A stretch of DNA of 12,542 nt from CAZIVE01 sp964542435 (GCA_964542435.1 CAZIVE010000079.1:1-12542), one strand, 5' to 3'. Shown: positions 1 through 6,936, numbered from the stretch's first letter. Made by a program: numbers and translations. The notes: generated by a model not told the origin, from the letters alone.

Positions 1-40
1 TGAAACGTTTGAGATTGGCTCGTTTCTTACATTTCGCTAT

Positions 41-58
41 GATTTCAAGGTCGAAATC
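41..58. promoter_or_regulatory. Dyad in array unit 1: GATTTC-N6-GAAATC
   Basis: GATTTC at 41-46 and its exact reverse complement GAAATC at 53-58 are separated by six bases. The same dyad, with a different six-base centre, recurs at the same offset in unit 3. An 18-bp symmetric site of this kind is typical of a dimeric DNA-binding protein, but no binding protein is known; the role is inferred. Confidence 0.4.
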
Positions 59-123
59 TATATAGAAAATTATTTTTGCTATGATATTTGTAATAGATTC
101 GTATAGAAATTTATTTTTTATAG

Positions 124-141
124 GATTTCAATTTAGAAATC
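124..141. promoter_or_regulatory. Dyad in array unit 3: GATTTC-N6-GAAATC
   Basis: GATTTC at 124-129 and GAAATC at 136-141 repeat the unit-1 dyad exactly, 83 bp further on (two periods). Units 2, 4, 5 and 6 carry diverged arms at the same offset. Only the arms, not the centre, are conserved between units 1 and 3, which suggests selection on the arms or on a stem. Confidence 0.4.
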
Positions 142-353
142 GATGCGAAAAAAATTTTTTAGTAGAATCTGATTCAGAAATATAGGCCGAGTAAATTTTC
201 CATAGGGATTTGTTAAAAGGGATGATTATAAAAAGAATTTTCCATAAAGATTTTTTATATCAAATTATAACGAGTAAGTTCGCACATAATCAAAACGGTC
301 CTGAAAATGGACTTGGCAGCTTGGTACAAACGCTTCTCATGGCTGCGGAAGCA

Positions 354-372
354 CTAAACACTTCTAAACACT
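354..372 (+). repeat. 9-bp direct repeat abutting the start codon
   Basis: CTAAACACT occurs at 354-362 and again at 364-372, 10 bp apart and ending directly at the ATG at 373. The first copy contains the in-frame TAA (355-357) that closes the DUF6261-like reading frame upstream. It could be a protein site or an RNA element affecting initiation, or a chance replication slip. Confidence 0.35.
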
Positions 373-1116
373 ATGGAAAGGAACCTCCATTTTCAAAATT
401 TTAATCTGGGCAAGCTCACTAATGGGCTGTTCAACGGCTTTATGTCGAGTCTGCTTCATCGCATCGACGAGGTCGGAGCAGAACCGCTCGGACTGGAAAC
501 AAGTATGGTTGATGAACTTCGTAAAAATGTAGAGTTGCTGAATGACCTGATCTGCGTTTCCAAAAAAAACGCCGAGACGAATGCGTTGCAGAAGCTCGAA
601 GTCGAACGCTCCAACTTCATGCGCTTTATTCATAAGACCATACAGACTCATCTGATTCTGAAGGGTACGGAAGAGCATGAAAAGGCGCAGAAACTGGCCA
701 TCGTAGCCAAAGACCTTTGCAAGGAGTCGTATCAAAACGGCAGAGTCAAAAAGATTGCGGCAATCGATGCCTATCTGCTGGACTTCGACAAAGAGGAAAA
801 TGTGCCTTTGCTGAAAGCACTTGGTCTGGATGCGGCCGTCGAATCGCTGAGGACGGCGAATGCACGATTCCTGGAGCTTTACGTTCAGCGCCTTGAGGCG
901 AGGAAGGATATCAGCGCCCTTCCTAAAAACAAAAAGGTCCGTGAAGACACAATGATCCTTTACGAAGTGATCACTGACCACATTTTTGCCCACTCTGTGA
1001 TAAACAAATCCGAGGCGTCACGGAACTTTATCGTGCAGACCAACATGGGGCTGAAAGAAATCAATAAGAGCTATAAACAGAGCATTTCGCAGAAAAAACG
1101 TTGGGAAACGCAATGA
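373..1116 (+). CDS. DUF6261-like helical protein of unknown function
   Basis: This is a 247-residue soluble protein with no signal peptide or membrane segment, apparently almost all alpha-helical and rich in Lys, Glu and Leu. Its layout resembles the Bacteroidetes DUF6261 family as I remember it: an N-terminal FxxFNLGKL-type strand/helix, a central NALQKLEVERS stretch (about residues 70-80), and the block LRTANARFLELYVQRLEAR near residues 158-176. Family membership is from memory and no function is established. ATG 373 is the first in-frame start after a TAA at 355-357. No clear TAnnTTTG promoter lies just upstream; the only exact match in the leader, TATTTTTG at 71-78, lies inside the repeat array and lacks a good -33 partner. 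The promoter of the next gene overlaps its 3' end. The partnership with the repeat array is inference. Confidence 0.8.
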   Translation: MERNLHFQNFNLGKLTNGLFNGFMSSLLHRIDEVGAEPLGLETSMVDELRKNVELLNDLICVSKKNAETNALQKLEVERSNFMRFIHKTIQTHLILKGTEEHEKAQKLAIVAKDLCKESYQNGRVKKIAAIDAYLLDFDKEENVPLLKALGLDAAVESLRTANARFLELYVQRLEARKDISALPKNKKVREDTMILYEVITDHIFAHSVINKSEASRNFIVQTNMGLKEINKSYKQSISQKKRWETQ

Positions 1117-1129
1117 TTTCGTACTTTTG
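1101..1129 (+). promoter_or_regulatory. Bacteroidetes-type promoter of the tcdA operon
   Basis: A TTG at 1101-1103 lies 18 bp before TACTTTTG at 1122-1129, an exact TAnnTTTG -7 element followed by C. The -33 element sits inside the end of the DUF6261-like gene, whose TGA is at 1114-1116. The expected transcription start is around 1135, giving a leader of only about a dozen bases to the ATG at 1148. Confidence 0.65.
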
Positions 1130-1147
1130 CGTTCAAAACAATGCGTA

Positions 1148-1861
1148 ATGAGTGACAATTGGAAATCCCGCACGGAGCTGCTGCTCGGAAAAGAGCGGAT
1201 GGAACGCCTGCAAAACAGCCACGTGCTTGTGGCCGGACTGGGCGGCGTAGGAGCGTACGCTGCGGAGGAGATCTGTCGCGCCGGCGTCGGCGAGATGACG
1301 ATCGTCGATGCTGACACCATCAACGAAAGCAACCTCAACCGCCAGCTGCCCGCGCTGCATTCCACGCTCGGACGCATGAAAGCGGACGTCATGGCGGAAC
1401 GCCTCAAGGACATCAATCCCGATCTGAAGCTTACCGTCATCAAGGATTTCATCCGCGACGAGAAGACCGATCAGCTGCTCGACTCCACGCATTTCGACTT
1501 CGTTGTAGATGCCATCGACACGCTCAGTCCGAAGGTTTTCTTCATCCGGGCGTGCGTTCAGCGCGGCCTGAAGCTCGTCTCGTCGATGGGTGCCGGCGCC
1601 AAACTCGATCCCGAACAGGTGAAGATCACCGACATCTCGAAATCGTTCAACTGCCATCTGGCGCGAATGGTGCGCAAGAAACTGCATCCGCTGGGCATAC
1701 GAAGCGGCTTCGCCGTGGTCTTTTCAGGCGAGCCGGCAGATGAAAACGCCATTATCGAGACGGAAGGCGAGCAGAACAAGCTGACGACCACGGGAACGGT
1801 CTCCTACATGACCGCACTGTTCGGCTGCTATCTCGCGTCATACGTCATCCGGAATATATAA
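1148..1861 (+). CDS. tcdA: tRNA threonylcarbamoyladenosine dehydratase (TcdA/CsdL), ThiF/E1-like
   Basis: TcdA is an ATP-dependent enzyme that cyclises t6A at tRNA position 37 to the hydantoin ct6A. The 237-residue protein has the E1-like nucleotide-binding motif GLGGVGAYAAEEICRAG (30-46), the acidic strand end TIVDADTINESNLNRQ (51-66) with the NxNRQ signature, and DAIDTLSPK (121-129), all in the order seen in Escherichia coli TcdA. The start at 1148 was chosen over a TTG at 1127 because that TTG lies inside the -7 element. A four-codon mini-ORF (ATG 1141 to TGA 1155) overlaps the start. It is the first gene of a dense same-strand run; the stop lies 15 bp before the lolD-like gene. Confidence 0.93.
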   Translation: MSDNWKSRTELLLGKERMERLQNSHVLVAGLGGVGAYAAEEICRAGVGEMTIVDADTINESNLNRQLPALHSTLGRMKADVMAERLKDINPDLKLTVIKDFIRDEKTDQLLDSTHFDFVVDAIDTLSPKVFFIRACVQRGLKLVSSMGAGAKLDPEQVKITDISKSFNCHLARMVRKKLHPLGIRSGFAVVFSGEPADENAIIETEGEQNKLTTTGTVSYMTALFGCYLASYVIRNI

Positions 1862-1876
1862 GCAAACAAAGAGATC

Positions 1877-2551
1877 ATGATAAAAACAGAAGGAATCACG
1901 AAGAGCTTCGGCTCGCTGAAGGTGCTGAAAGGCATCGACCTCACAGTGAATGACGGTGAGATCGTGGCCATCGTAGGTCCAAGCGGCGCAGGGAAAACCA
2001 CGCTGCTGCAGATCATCGGCACGTTGGATCGTCCCGATTCGGGCCGCCTCTTCATCAACGACACCGAGACAGGCACACTGAAGGAGAAGGCCCTTTCCGC
2101 CTTCCGCAACAAGAACATCGGCTTCGTGTTCCAGTTTCATCAGCTTTTGCCCGAATTCACCGCATTGGAAAACGTGATGATTCCGGCTTTGATTGCCCGC
2201 GAGAAACGTTCCGAGGCAGAGAAGAAAGCCAAGGAGCTGCTCGACTTCCTCAACCTCAGCGACCGCATGGAACACAAGCCGGCGGAGCTTTCCGGCGGAG
2301 AGAAACAACGCGTGGCCGTGGCTCGGGCACTGATCAACGATCCTTCTGTCGTCCTGGCCGACGAACCTTCGGGCAGTCTCGACTCAAAGAACAAACAGGA
2401 GCTTCACGCCCTCTTCTTTCGCTTGCGCGAAGCCACACAGCGCACCTTCGTCATCGTCACGCACGATGAAAAATTTGCAGCCGACGCTGATCGCATCATT
2501 CACATCGAAGACGGCTTGATTCTTGATGAAAATAACGAACAAACTCTATAA
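1877..2551 (+). CDS. lolD: LolD-type ABC transporter ATP-binding protein
   Basis: This 224-residue protein is a complete ABC ATPase: Walker A GPSGAGKTT (34-42), Q-loop region FVFQFHQLLPEFTALENV (83-100), signature LSGGEKQRVAVARAL (138-152), Walker B VVLADEP (158-164) with catalytic Glu163, D-loop SGSLDS, and switch His196 in VTHD. The HQLLPEFTALENVMIP stretch and overall length fit the LolD/MacB/FtsE group. LolD powers extraction of lipoproteins from the inner membrane with LolC/LolE. No permease gene adjoins it, so its membrane partner must be elsewhere; assignment as LolD rather than another group member is inference. The spacing of 15 bp from tcdA and 3 bp to the next gene argues for cotranscription. 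Confidence 0.82.
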   Translation: MIKTEGITKSFGSLKVLKGIDLTVNDGEIVAIVGPSGAGKTTLLQIIGTLDRPDSGRLFINDTETGTLKEKALSAFRNKNIGFVFQFHQLLPEFTALENVMIPALIAREKRSEAEKKAKELLDFLNLSDRMEHKPAELSGGEKQRVAVARALINDPSVVLADEPSGSLDSKNKQELHALFFRLREATQRTFVIVTHDEKFAADADRIIHIEDGLILDENNEQTL

Positions 2552-2554
2552 CGA

Positions 2555-3907
2555 ATGGCAAAGACAGACAACAGAGCAACCTTCGGAAAACTCGGAGTGA
2601 TTCTCGCAACAGCCGGAAGCGCCGTCGGACTGGGTAACATCTGGCGCTTTCCCTACATGCTCGGTTCGAACGGCGGAGCAGCCTTTCTGCTAGTTTATAT
2701 CGGCTGCGTGCTGCTGCTCGGCATTCCGCTGATGATCGCCGAATTCTATCTCGGCCGTCATACGCGCCGCAACACGGCCGGCGCTTTCAAGGCCATCGCG
2801 CCCGGAACGAAGTGGAGCCTCATCGGATACAACAGCATCTGGGCGGCGTTTCTGATCCTCGGCTACTATTCCGTCATCGCAGGATGGACGCTCGAATATA
2901 TCGTGGAATCGCTTTCGGGCGACATTGCAGGCAAAAGTGCCGAACAGTTCAGCGCCTCGTTCAATGCCTTCTCCACCGATGCCGTACGTCCGGTTATCTG
3001 GACCTTGGCATTCATCGTCATGACGCATATCTTCATCGCCAGCGGCGTCAAGAAAGGCATCGAACGCGCCTCGAAATGGATGATGCCGCTGCTGTTCATC
3101 ATCCTCGTGGCGCTCTGTTTCCGTTCCATCACGCTGCCGAACGCCTCGGAAGGTCTGAAGTTCCTCTTCCAGCCCGATTTCACGAAGATCACGCCGTCGG
3201 TCGTCCTGAGTGCATTGGGACAAGCCTTCTTCTCGCTGAGTATCGCCATGGGCTGTCTGATCACCTATTCTTCGTACTTCAACAAAGAGACCAATCTGCC
3301 GAAAACAGCCGTTCAGGTTGCTACGTTGGATACAGTCGTCGCCATCCTTGCCGGCGTGATGATCTTTCCGGCCGTATTCAGCTTCGGAATCGCTCCGACA
3401 GCCGGACCGGAACTGGTGTTCATCACCTTGCCGAACGTCTTCGCACAGCTTCCCGCAGGCTGGTTCTGGAGCTTCGTCTTCTTCGTCCTGCTCGCCTTGG
3501 CTGCACTGACGTCAACCATCTCGCTGCACGAAGTGGTCACAGCCTACATCCATGAAGAGTTCAAGAACATCACCCGCAAACAGGCAGCCGTGTTCGTATC
3601 CATCGGAGTCGGCATCATCGGCATCATCAGTTCGCTGTCGTTCGGACTGCTTCACGGCATCTCGATCTTCGGACTGACCATCTTCGACGCCCTGGATTTC
3701 TTCACAGCGAAGATCATGCTGACGGTAGGCGGTTTCTTCATCTGTCTCTTCATCGCGCTGAAAGTCTCCAAGAAAGACCTCCGCGAAGAACTCACCAACG
3801 GCGGGAAGATCCGTTTCCGCCTGTTCGATACGGTTGTATTTTTCATCAAATATATCTGTCCCGTGCTGATTGCGCTCATCTTCCTCAATCAACTCGGAAT
3901 CTTCTAA
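2555..3907 (+). CDS. Sodium-dependent NSS (SNF) family transporter, paralog 1
   Basis: This 450-residue multi-pass inner-membrane protein belongs to the neurotransmitter:sodium symporter family, which couples Na+ entry to uptake of amino acids. TM1 carries the hallmark TAGSAVGLGNIWRFPYM (19-35). TM3 has GYYSVIAGW with Tyr105 at the LeuT Tyr108 position. The unwound TM6 reads SLSIAMGC (227-234), and TM8 has LTSTIS (318-323) for the Na2 site. Relative to LeuT, Ala231 replaces Gly258 and Met232 replaces Phe259 in the substrate pocket. Length and architecture fit prokaryotic members with 11-12 TMs. It is followed 12 bp later by a close paralog. The substrate cannot be named. Confidence 0.92.
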   Translation: MAKTDNRATFGKLGVILATAGSAVGLGNIWRFPYMLGSNGGAAFLLVYIGCVLLLGIPLMIAEFYLGRHTRRNTAGAFKAIAPGTKWSLIGYNSIWAAFLILGYYSVIAGWTLEYIVESLSGDIAGKSAEQFSASFNAFSTDAVRPVIWTLAFIVMTHIFIASGVKKGIERASKWMMPLLFIILVALCFRSITLPNASEGLKFLFQPDFTKITPSVVLSALGQAFFSLSIAMGCLITYSSYFNKETNLPKTAVQVATLDTVVAILAGVMIFPAVFSFGIAPTAGPELVFITLPNVFAQLPAGWFWSFVFFVLLALAALTSTISLHEVVTAYIHEEFKNITRKQAAVFVSIGVGIIGIISSLSFGLLHGISIFGLTIFDALDFFTAKIMLTVGGFFICLFIALKVSKKDLREELTNGGKIRFRLFDTVVFFIKYICPVLIALIFLNQLGIF

Positions 3908-3919
3908 ACACATAGCACC

Positions 3920-5275
3920 ATGAAACGAGCCACCTTTGCATCGAATATCGGAATCATCCTCGCGACAGCAGGAAGCGCTGTCGGGCTGGGTAATATCTGG
4001 CGCTTTCCCTATATGCTCGGGTCGAATGGCGGAGCCGCCTTCCTGCTCGTTTACATCGTCTGCATTCTCATCATGGGACTTCCCGTGATGCTCTCGGAGT
4101 TTTACATCGGCCGCCGCTCGCACAGCAACGTCAAGGGCGCTTTCACAAAACTCGCTCCCGGTACGAAATGGAATCTGTTCGGCTTCATCGGCGTGAGCTG
4201 TGCCGTGATGATCCTCGGCTTCTATTCGGTGGTCGCAGGCTGGACTTTGGAATATATCATGCAGGCCTTCACCGGTTCGTTGGCAGGAAAGAGCGCCGCC
4301 GAGTTCACTTCGGAGTTCGATCTCTTCTCAACCAGCCTCGTCCGCCCGCTCATCTGGACGGTCGTATTCATTCTGCTGACGCATTTCATCACTGCTTCCG
4401 GCGTGCAGAAAGGCATCGAACGCGCCTCCAAAGTGATGATGCCGATGCTTTTCATTATCCTCATCGCACTCTGCGTCCGTTCCGTCACGTTGGAAGGCGC
4501 ACGCAGCGGATTGGACTTCCTGTTCCATCCGGATTTCTCGAAGGTCACCTCGTCGTCGTTTCTCAGCGCCATGGGACAAGCCTTCTTCTCTCTCAGCATC
4601 GGAATGGGCACGATGATCACCTATTCCTCCTATTTCACCTCCAAGACGAATCTTCAGAACACAGCGCTTCAGGTGACCATCATCGATACGATCGTCGCTG
4701 TATTGGCCGGCATCATGATATTTCCCGCAGCCTTTACGTTCGGCATCCGTCCCGAAGCCGGTCCGCAGCTTGTCTTCATCACCTTGCCGAATGTCTTCGA
4801 ACGTCTGCCGCTGGGCAATGTTTGGTCGTGCGTCTTCTTCATTCTTCTGGCGCTCGCCGCACTCACTTCCACCATCTCGATGCACGAAGTAGCGACGGCG
4901 TACATGGAAGAGGAACACAAAATGTCGCGCAAGAAAGGCGCCTGGATCGTTACGGGCATCTGTATCGTTCTGGGCATCCTCAGTTCGCTGTCCATGGGAC
5001 TTCTCTCCGGATATACGATCGGCGGACTCAACTTCTTCAATCTGCTGGACTTCGTCACGGCCAAGATTCTGCTGCCCGCCGGCGGAATGCTCATCTGCAT
5101 CTTCATCGGGCGCTTTGTCAAACGCAAGGATCTTCTGGAAGAGATGACCAATCAGGGAACTGTTCGTTTCTATCTCTTCAGCACCTTCTATTTCCTGGTC
5201 CGTTACGTCGCTCCGATCGCCATTGCGCTCATCTTCCTCAACGAACTGGGATTGCTGAAGAAGTTCATTGGATAA
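3920..5275 (+). CDS. Sodium-dependent NSS (SNF) family transporter, paralog 2
   Basis: This 451-residue NSS symporter is collinear with the preceding protein almost throughout, so the pair arose by tandem duplication. TM1 carries the same TAGSAVGLGNIWRFPYM motif (16-32), TM3 GFYSVVAGW with Tyr102, TM6 SLSIGMGT (224-231), and TM8 the same LTSTIS Na+-site motif. It keeps Gly228 at the LeuT Gly258 position, where paralog 1 has Ala, and Thr231 where paralog 1 has Cys, so the substrate ranges may differ. DNA identity is high around the TM1 codons (about 2630-2700 against 3990-4060), with mostly synonymous differences. The C-terminus is slightly longer (LLKKFIG). The substrate is unknown; amino acids are the usual family cargo. 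Confidence 0.92.
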   Translation: MKRATFASNIGIILATAGSAVGLGNIWRFPYMLGSNGGAAFLLVYIVCILIMGLPVMLSEFYIGRRSHSNVKGAFTKLAPGTKWNLFGFIGVSCAVMILGFYSVVAGWTLEYIMQAFTGSLAGKSAAEFTSEFDLFSTSLVRPLIWTVVFILLTHFITASGVQKGIERASKVMMPMLFIILIALCVRSVTLEGARSGLDFLFHPDFSKVTSSSFLSAMGQAFFSLSIGMGTMITYSSYFTSKTNLQNTALQVTIIDTIVAVLAGIMIFPAAFTFGIRPEAGPQLVFITLPNVFERLPLGNVWSCVFFILLALAALTSTISMHEVATAYMEEEHKMSRKKGAWIVTGICIVLGILSSLSMGLLSGYTIGGLNFFNLLDFVTAKILLPAGGMLICIFIGRFVKRKDLLEEMTNQGTVRFYLFSTFYFLVRYVAPIAIALIFLNELGLLKKFIG

Positions 5276-5317
5276 TATTTGTTTCACCGTTTCATTCACA
5301 CCTAAATATCTAAGATT

Positions 5318-5671
5318 ATGCAAAAAGAAATCCCACAAGACAAGCATTTGGTTGCCTACTGCGGACTTTATTGCGGAGCTTGCCGCAAGTACCTCGTCGG
5401 GAAATGTCCCGGTTGTCGTGAAAACGAGGAAGCGCCTTGGTGCGAGATCCGCGTCTGCTGCAAAGAGAACCATTACAGTACCTGCGCCGATTGCCCGAAG
5501 AACGTAATGGAATGCAAGAAGTTCAATACCTTTATCAGCAAAGTCTTTGCTTTCCTTTTCAAATCCGATCGCAAAGGCTGTATCGACCGCATTCGCGAAG
5601 TCGGCGAAGATCAATTTGCCCAGGAGATGTGCGAAAAGAGATTACTCACGCTGAAAAAGGGGAAGAAATGA
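5318..5671 (+). CDS. Cys-rich DUF3795-type small protein
   Basis: This 117-residue soluble protein has a dense cysteine N-terminal half: YCGLYCGACR (Cys15, 19, 22), CPGC (30, 33), Cys42, CC (47, 48), CADC (56, 59) and Cys66, followed by a basic helical C-terminus ending LLTLKKGKK. The CGLYCGAC start is typical of DUF3795 proteins, common in anaerobes and presumed to bind zinc or an iron-sulfur cluster; no reaction is established. Its TGA (5669-5671) overlaps the next ATG (5668) as ATGA, so translation of the two is probably coupled and they may act together. A 42-bp gap separates it from the NSS gene, with no promoter visible. Confidence 0.8.
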   Translation: MQKEIPQDKHLVAYCGLYCGACRKYLVGKCPGCRENEEAPWCEIRVCCKENHYSTCADCPKNVMECKKFNTFISKVFAFLFKSDRKGCIDRIREVGEDQFAQEMCEKRLLTLKKGKK

Positions 5672-6357
5672 AAGAGAAGATTCGCGAACTCGCCCTGTCC
5701 GCCGGAGCCGACGTCTGCGGCTTTGCCCACATCGACAGATTCACGGATCTTCCGGACGAATTCAATCCAAGCAATGTTTACAAAGACTGCCGCACGGTTG
5801 TAGTCATCGGAAAAGCATTGCCCAAGGGTTTGTCACAAGTAAATCCTCAGCTCATCTACAACTATTTCAACGGCTATCTCGTGACGATGGTGGATGATAT
5901 GCTGCTTCGTTTAGCCAGACAGATCGAACAGGAATCCGGCGGATTTGCTGTCCCGATTCCCTGCGATTTGGCCGGAGCATGGGACGAGAAGACGCTGACG
6001 GCTCACGGAATCGTATCGGTGAAGCATCTTGCCGTACAAGCCGGCATCGGTTTCATGGGGAAGAACACGATCCTCTGCAACGAACGTTTCGGTAATCTGA
6101 TGACAGTAGGAGCGATCCTGCTAAACATCGATCTGCCTTCTGATGCTTTGTGCAAGAACTATTGTCCGCCGAAGTGCCATATCTGCATCGACAACTGCCC
6201 CGCTCATGCCATTCGCGAAGATGGCACGGTGGATCAGGCTCTTTGCCGTCCAATCGCTTATGGAAAGACTTTTCGCGGCTATGGTACCGTAGAATGCAAC
6301 CGTTGCCGCATGCTCTGCCCGCTCAGATTCGGTGTGAAGAAACATTCCGAAGAATAG
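5668..6357 (+). CDS. Short QueG-like double [4Fe-4S] protein (epoxyqueuosine reductase-like)
   Basis: This is a 229-residue cytoplasmic protein. The core AGIGFMGKNTIL (125-136) matches the QueG family AGLGWIGKN-type motif. Two ferredoxin-like motifs follow, CHICIDNCP (170-178) and CNRCRMLCP (210-218), with further cysteines at 162, 166 and 193, enough for two [4Fe-4S] clusters. QueG reduces epoxyqueuosine to queuosine in tRNA with cobalamin. This protein is much shorter than Escherichia coli QueG and ends just after the second cluster, without the C-terminal HEAT-like part. It may therefore be a QueG relative with another substrate, and I give no symbol. The start at 5668 was chosen because it overlaps the upstream stop (ATGA) and fits the conserved N-terminus KIRELALSAGADVCGF. 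Confidence 0.82.
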   Translation: MKEKIRELALSAGADVCGFAHIDRFTDLPDEFNPSNVYKDCRTVVVIGKALPKGLSQVNPQLIYNYFNGYLVTMVDDMLLRLARQIEQESGGFAVPIPCDLAGAWDEKTLTAHGIVSVKHLAVQAGIGFMGKNTILCNERFGNLMTVGAILLNIDLPSDALCKNYCPPKCHICIDNCPAHAIREDGTVDQALCRPIAYGKTFRGYGTVECNRCRMLCPLRFGVKKHSEE

Positions 6358-6395
6358 AATCATCCTTCATTTATCACTTCTAACAAATAAAAAAC

Positions 6396-6935
6396 ATGGA
6401 ATTAGAAGAATTAAAACAAGACTGTGCGATCAAACAGAAGAAAGGATTGCATTTTATCCTGGCATCGGTTATCATTTGGACTCTATTGTCCATAACCTAC
6501 AGTTTGGATTTACCCATTCTGACCAAAAACTTTATTGCCTTCTGCTGCACGGCGCCTTTGGTTCCCATCGCCTATTTCATCTCAAAGATCATCAAGGTTG
6601 ACTTCCAGAACAAATCAAACCCACTAACCAACTTGGGAATATTGTTCTCAGTCAACCAGATCATCTATCTGCTCATCGCCATGTGGATATTCTCAGCCAT
6701 GCCCGATAAGATGCTGATGGTGCTGGCCATCATCTTCGGTGCACATCTGATGCCCTACGGCTGGCTTTACGGTTCAAAATCCTACATGATACTGTCCGTC
6801 GTCATTCCTATTGGAGCATTGATCATAGGCCTCAACTTCGAGCCCAACATCTTAGCCTTCATAATGATCGGCGTTGAGGTTCTGTTCAGCTTGGCGCTCT
6901 TCTTTGAGAACAGAGCTTATAGAAAAGCAGAATAG
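6396..6935 (+). CDS. Small multi-pass membrane protein, possibly DUF7010 family
   Basis: This 179-residue protein has a charged cytoplasmic-looking N-terminus (ELEELKQDCAIKQKKGLH) and hydrophobic segments near residues 19-37, 44-63, 80-100, 104-120, 130-145 and 150-170, giving about five to six TMs. It is not a transporter family I recognise with certainty. The LKQDCAIKQKKGLHFILASVIIW opening resembles proteins filed under DUF7010, but that is recollection only. It follows the QueG-like gene by 38 bp with no promoter visible. Its TAG (6933-6935) converges on the minus-strand barrel gene with one base between the stop codons. Confidence 0.7.
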   Translation: MELEELKQDCAIKQKKGLHFILASVIIWTLLSITYSLDLPILTKNFIAFCCTAPLVPIAYFISKIIKVDFQNKSNPLTNLGILFSVNQIIYLLIAMWIFSAMPDKMLMVLAIIFGAHLMPYGWLYGSKSYMILSVVIPIGALIIGLNFEPNILAFIMIGVEVLFSLALFFENRAYRKAE

Positions 6936-6936
6936 A

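Larger units (their letters stand above)
36..284. repeat. Degenerate AT-rich tandem array, period 41-42 bp, six visible units
   Basis: Aligned by eye, units begin at about 36, 78, 120, 161, 202 and 244. The anchor triplet GAT (AAT in unit 4) ends at 43, 85, 126, 168, 209 and 251, so the steps are 42, 41, 42, 41, 42 bp. Each unit begins with a variant of (A/C)TAGGGAT, carries a GAAAT-like block near offset 17, then a TATAGAAA-like block, and ends in a T-rich tract (ATTTTT, ATTTTTT, AATTTTTT, AATTTTCC, AATTTTCC; unit 6 differs). GAGATT at 11-16 lies 42 bp before GAAATC at 53-58, so a further unit probably starts left of the window. A weak seventh unit may start near 286. The period is not a multiple of three, so this is not a decayed coding repeat. 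Function is unknown; it lies upstream of the DUF6261-like gene. Confidence 0.72.

Noticed and set aside
36..284. Could the repeats be a CRISPR array?
   Set aside because: The units are degenerate and contiguous with no unique spacers, and no cas gene is present in the window.
210..404. Open frame of 64 codons across the array and the start of the DUF6261-like gene
   Set aside because: It runs through non-coding AT-rich repeats, overlaps the well-supported start at 373, and its translation resembles no protein.
1127..1147. Upstream TTG start for tcdA
   Set aside because: The TTG lies within the -7 promoter element TACTTTTG, so it cannot be on the mRNA.
5276..5317. Separate promoter before the DUF3795 gene
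   Set aside because: The 42-bp gap has no TAnnTTTG with a spaced -33 element; cotranscription from upstream is simpler.
4328..5614. 428-codon open frame on the minus strand opposite NSS paralog 2
   Set aside because: It is antisense to a clear transporter gene and its translation is a charged low-information sequence (rich in Asp, Glu and Arg), typical of a shadow frame in GC-richer coding DNA.
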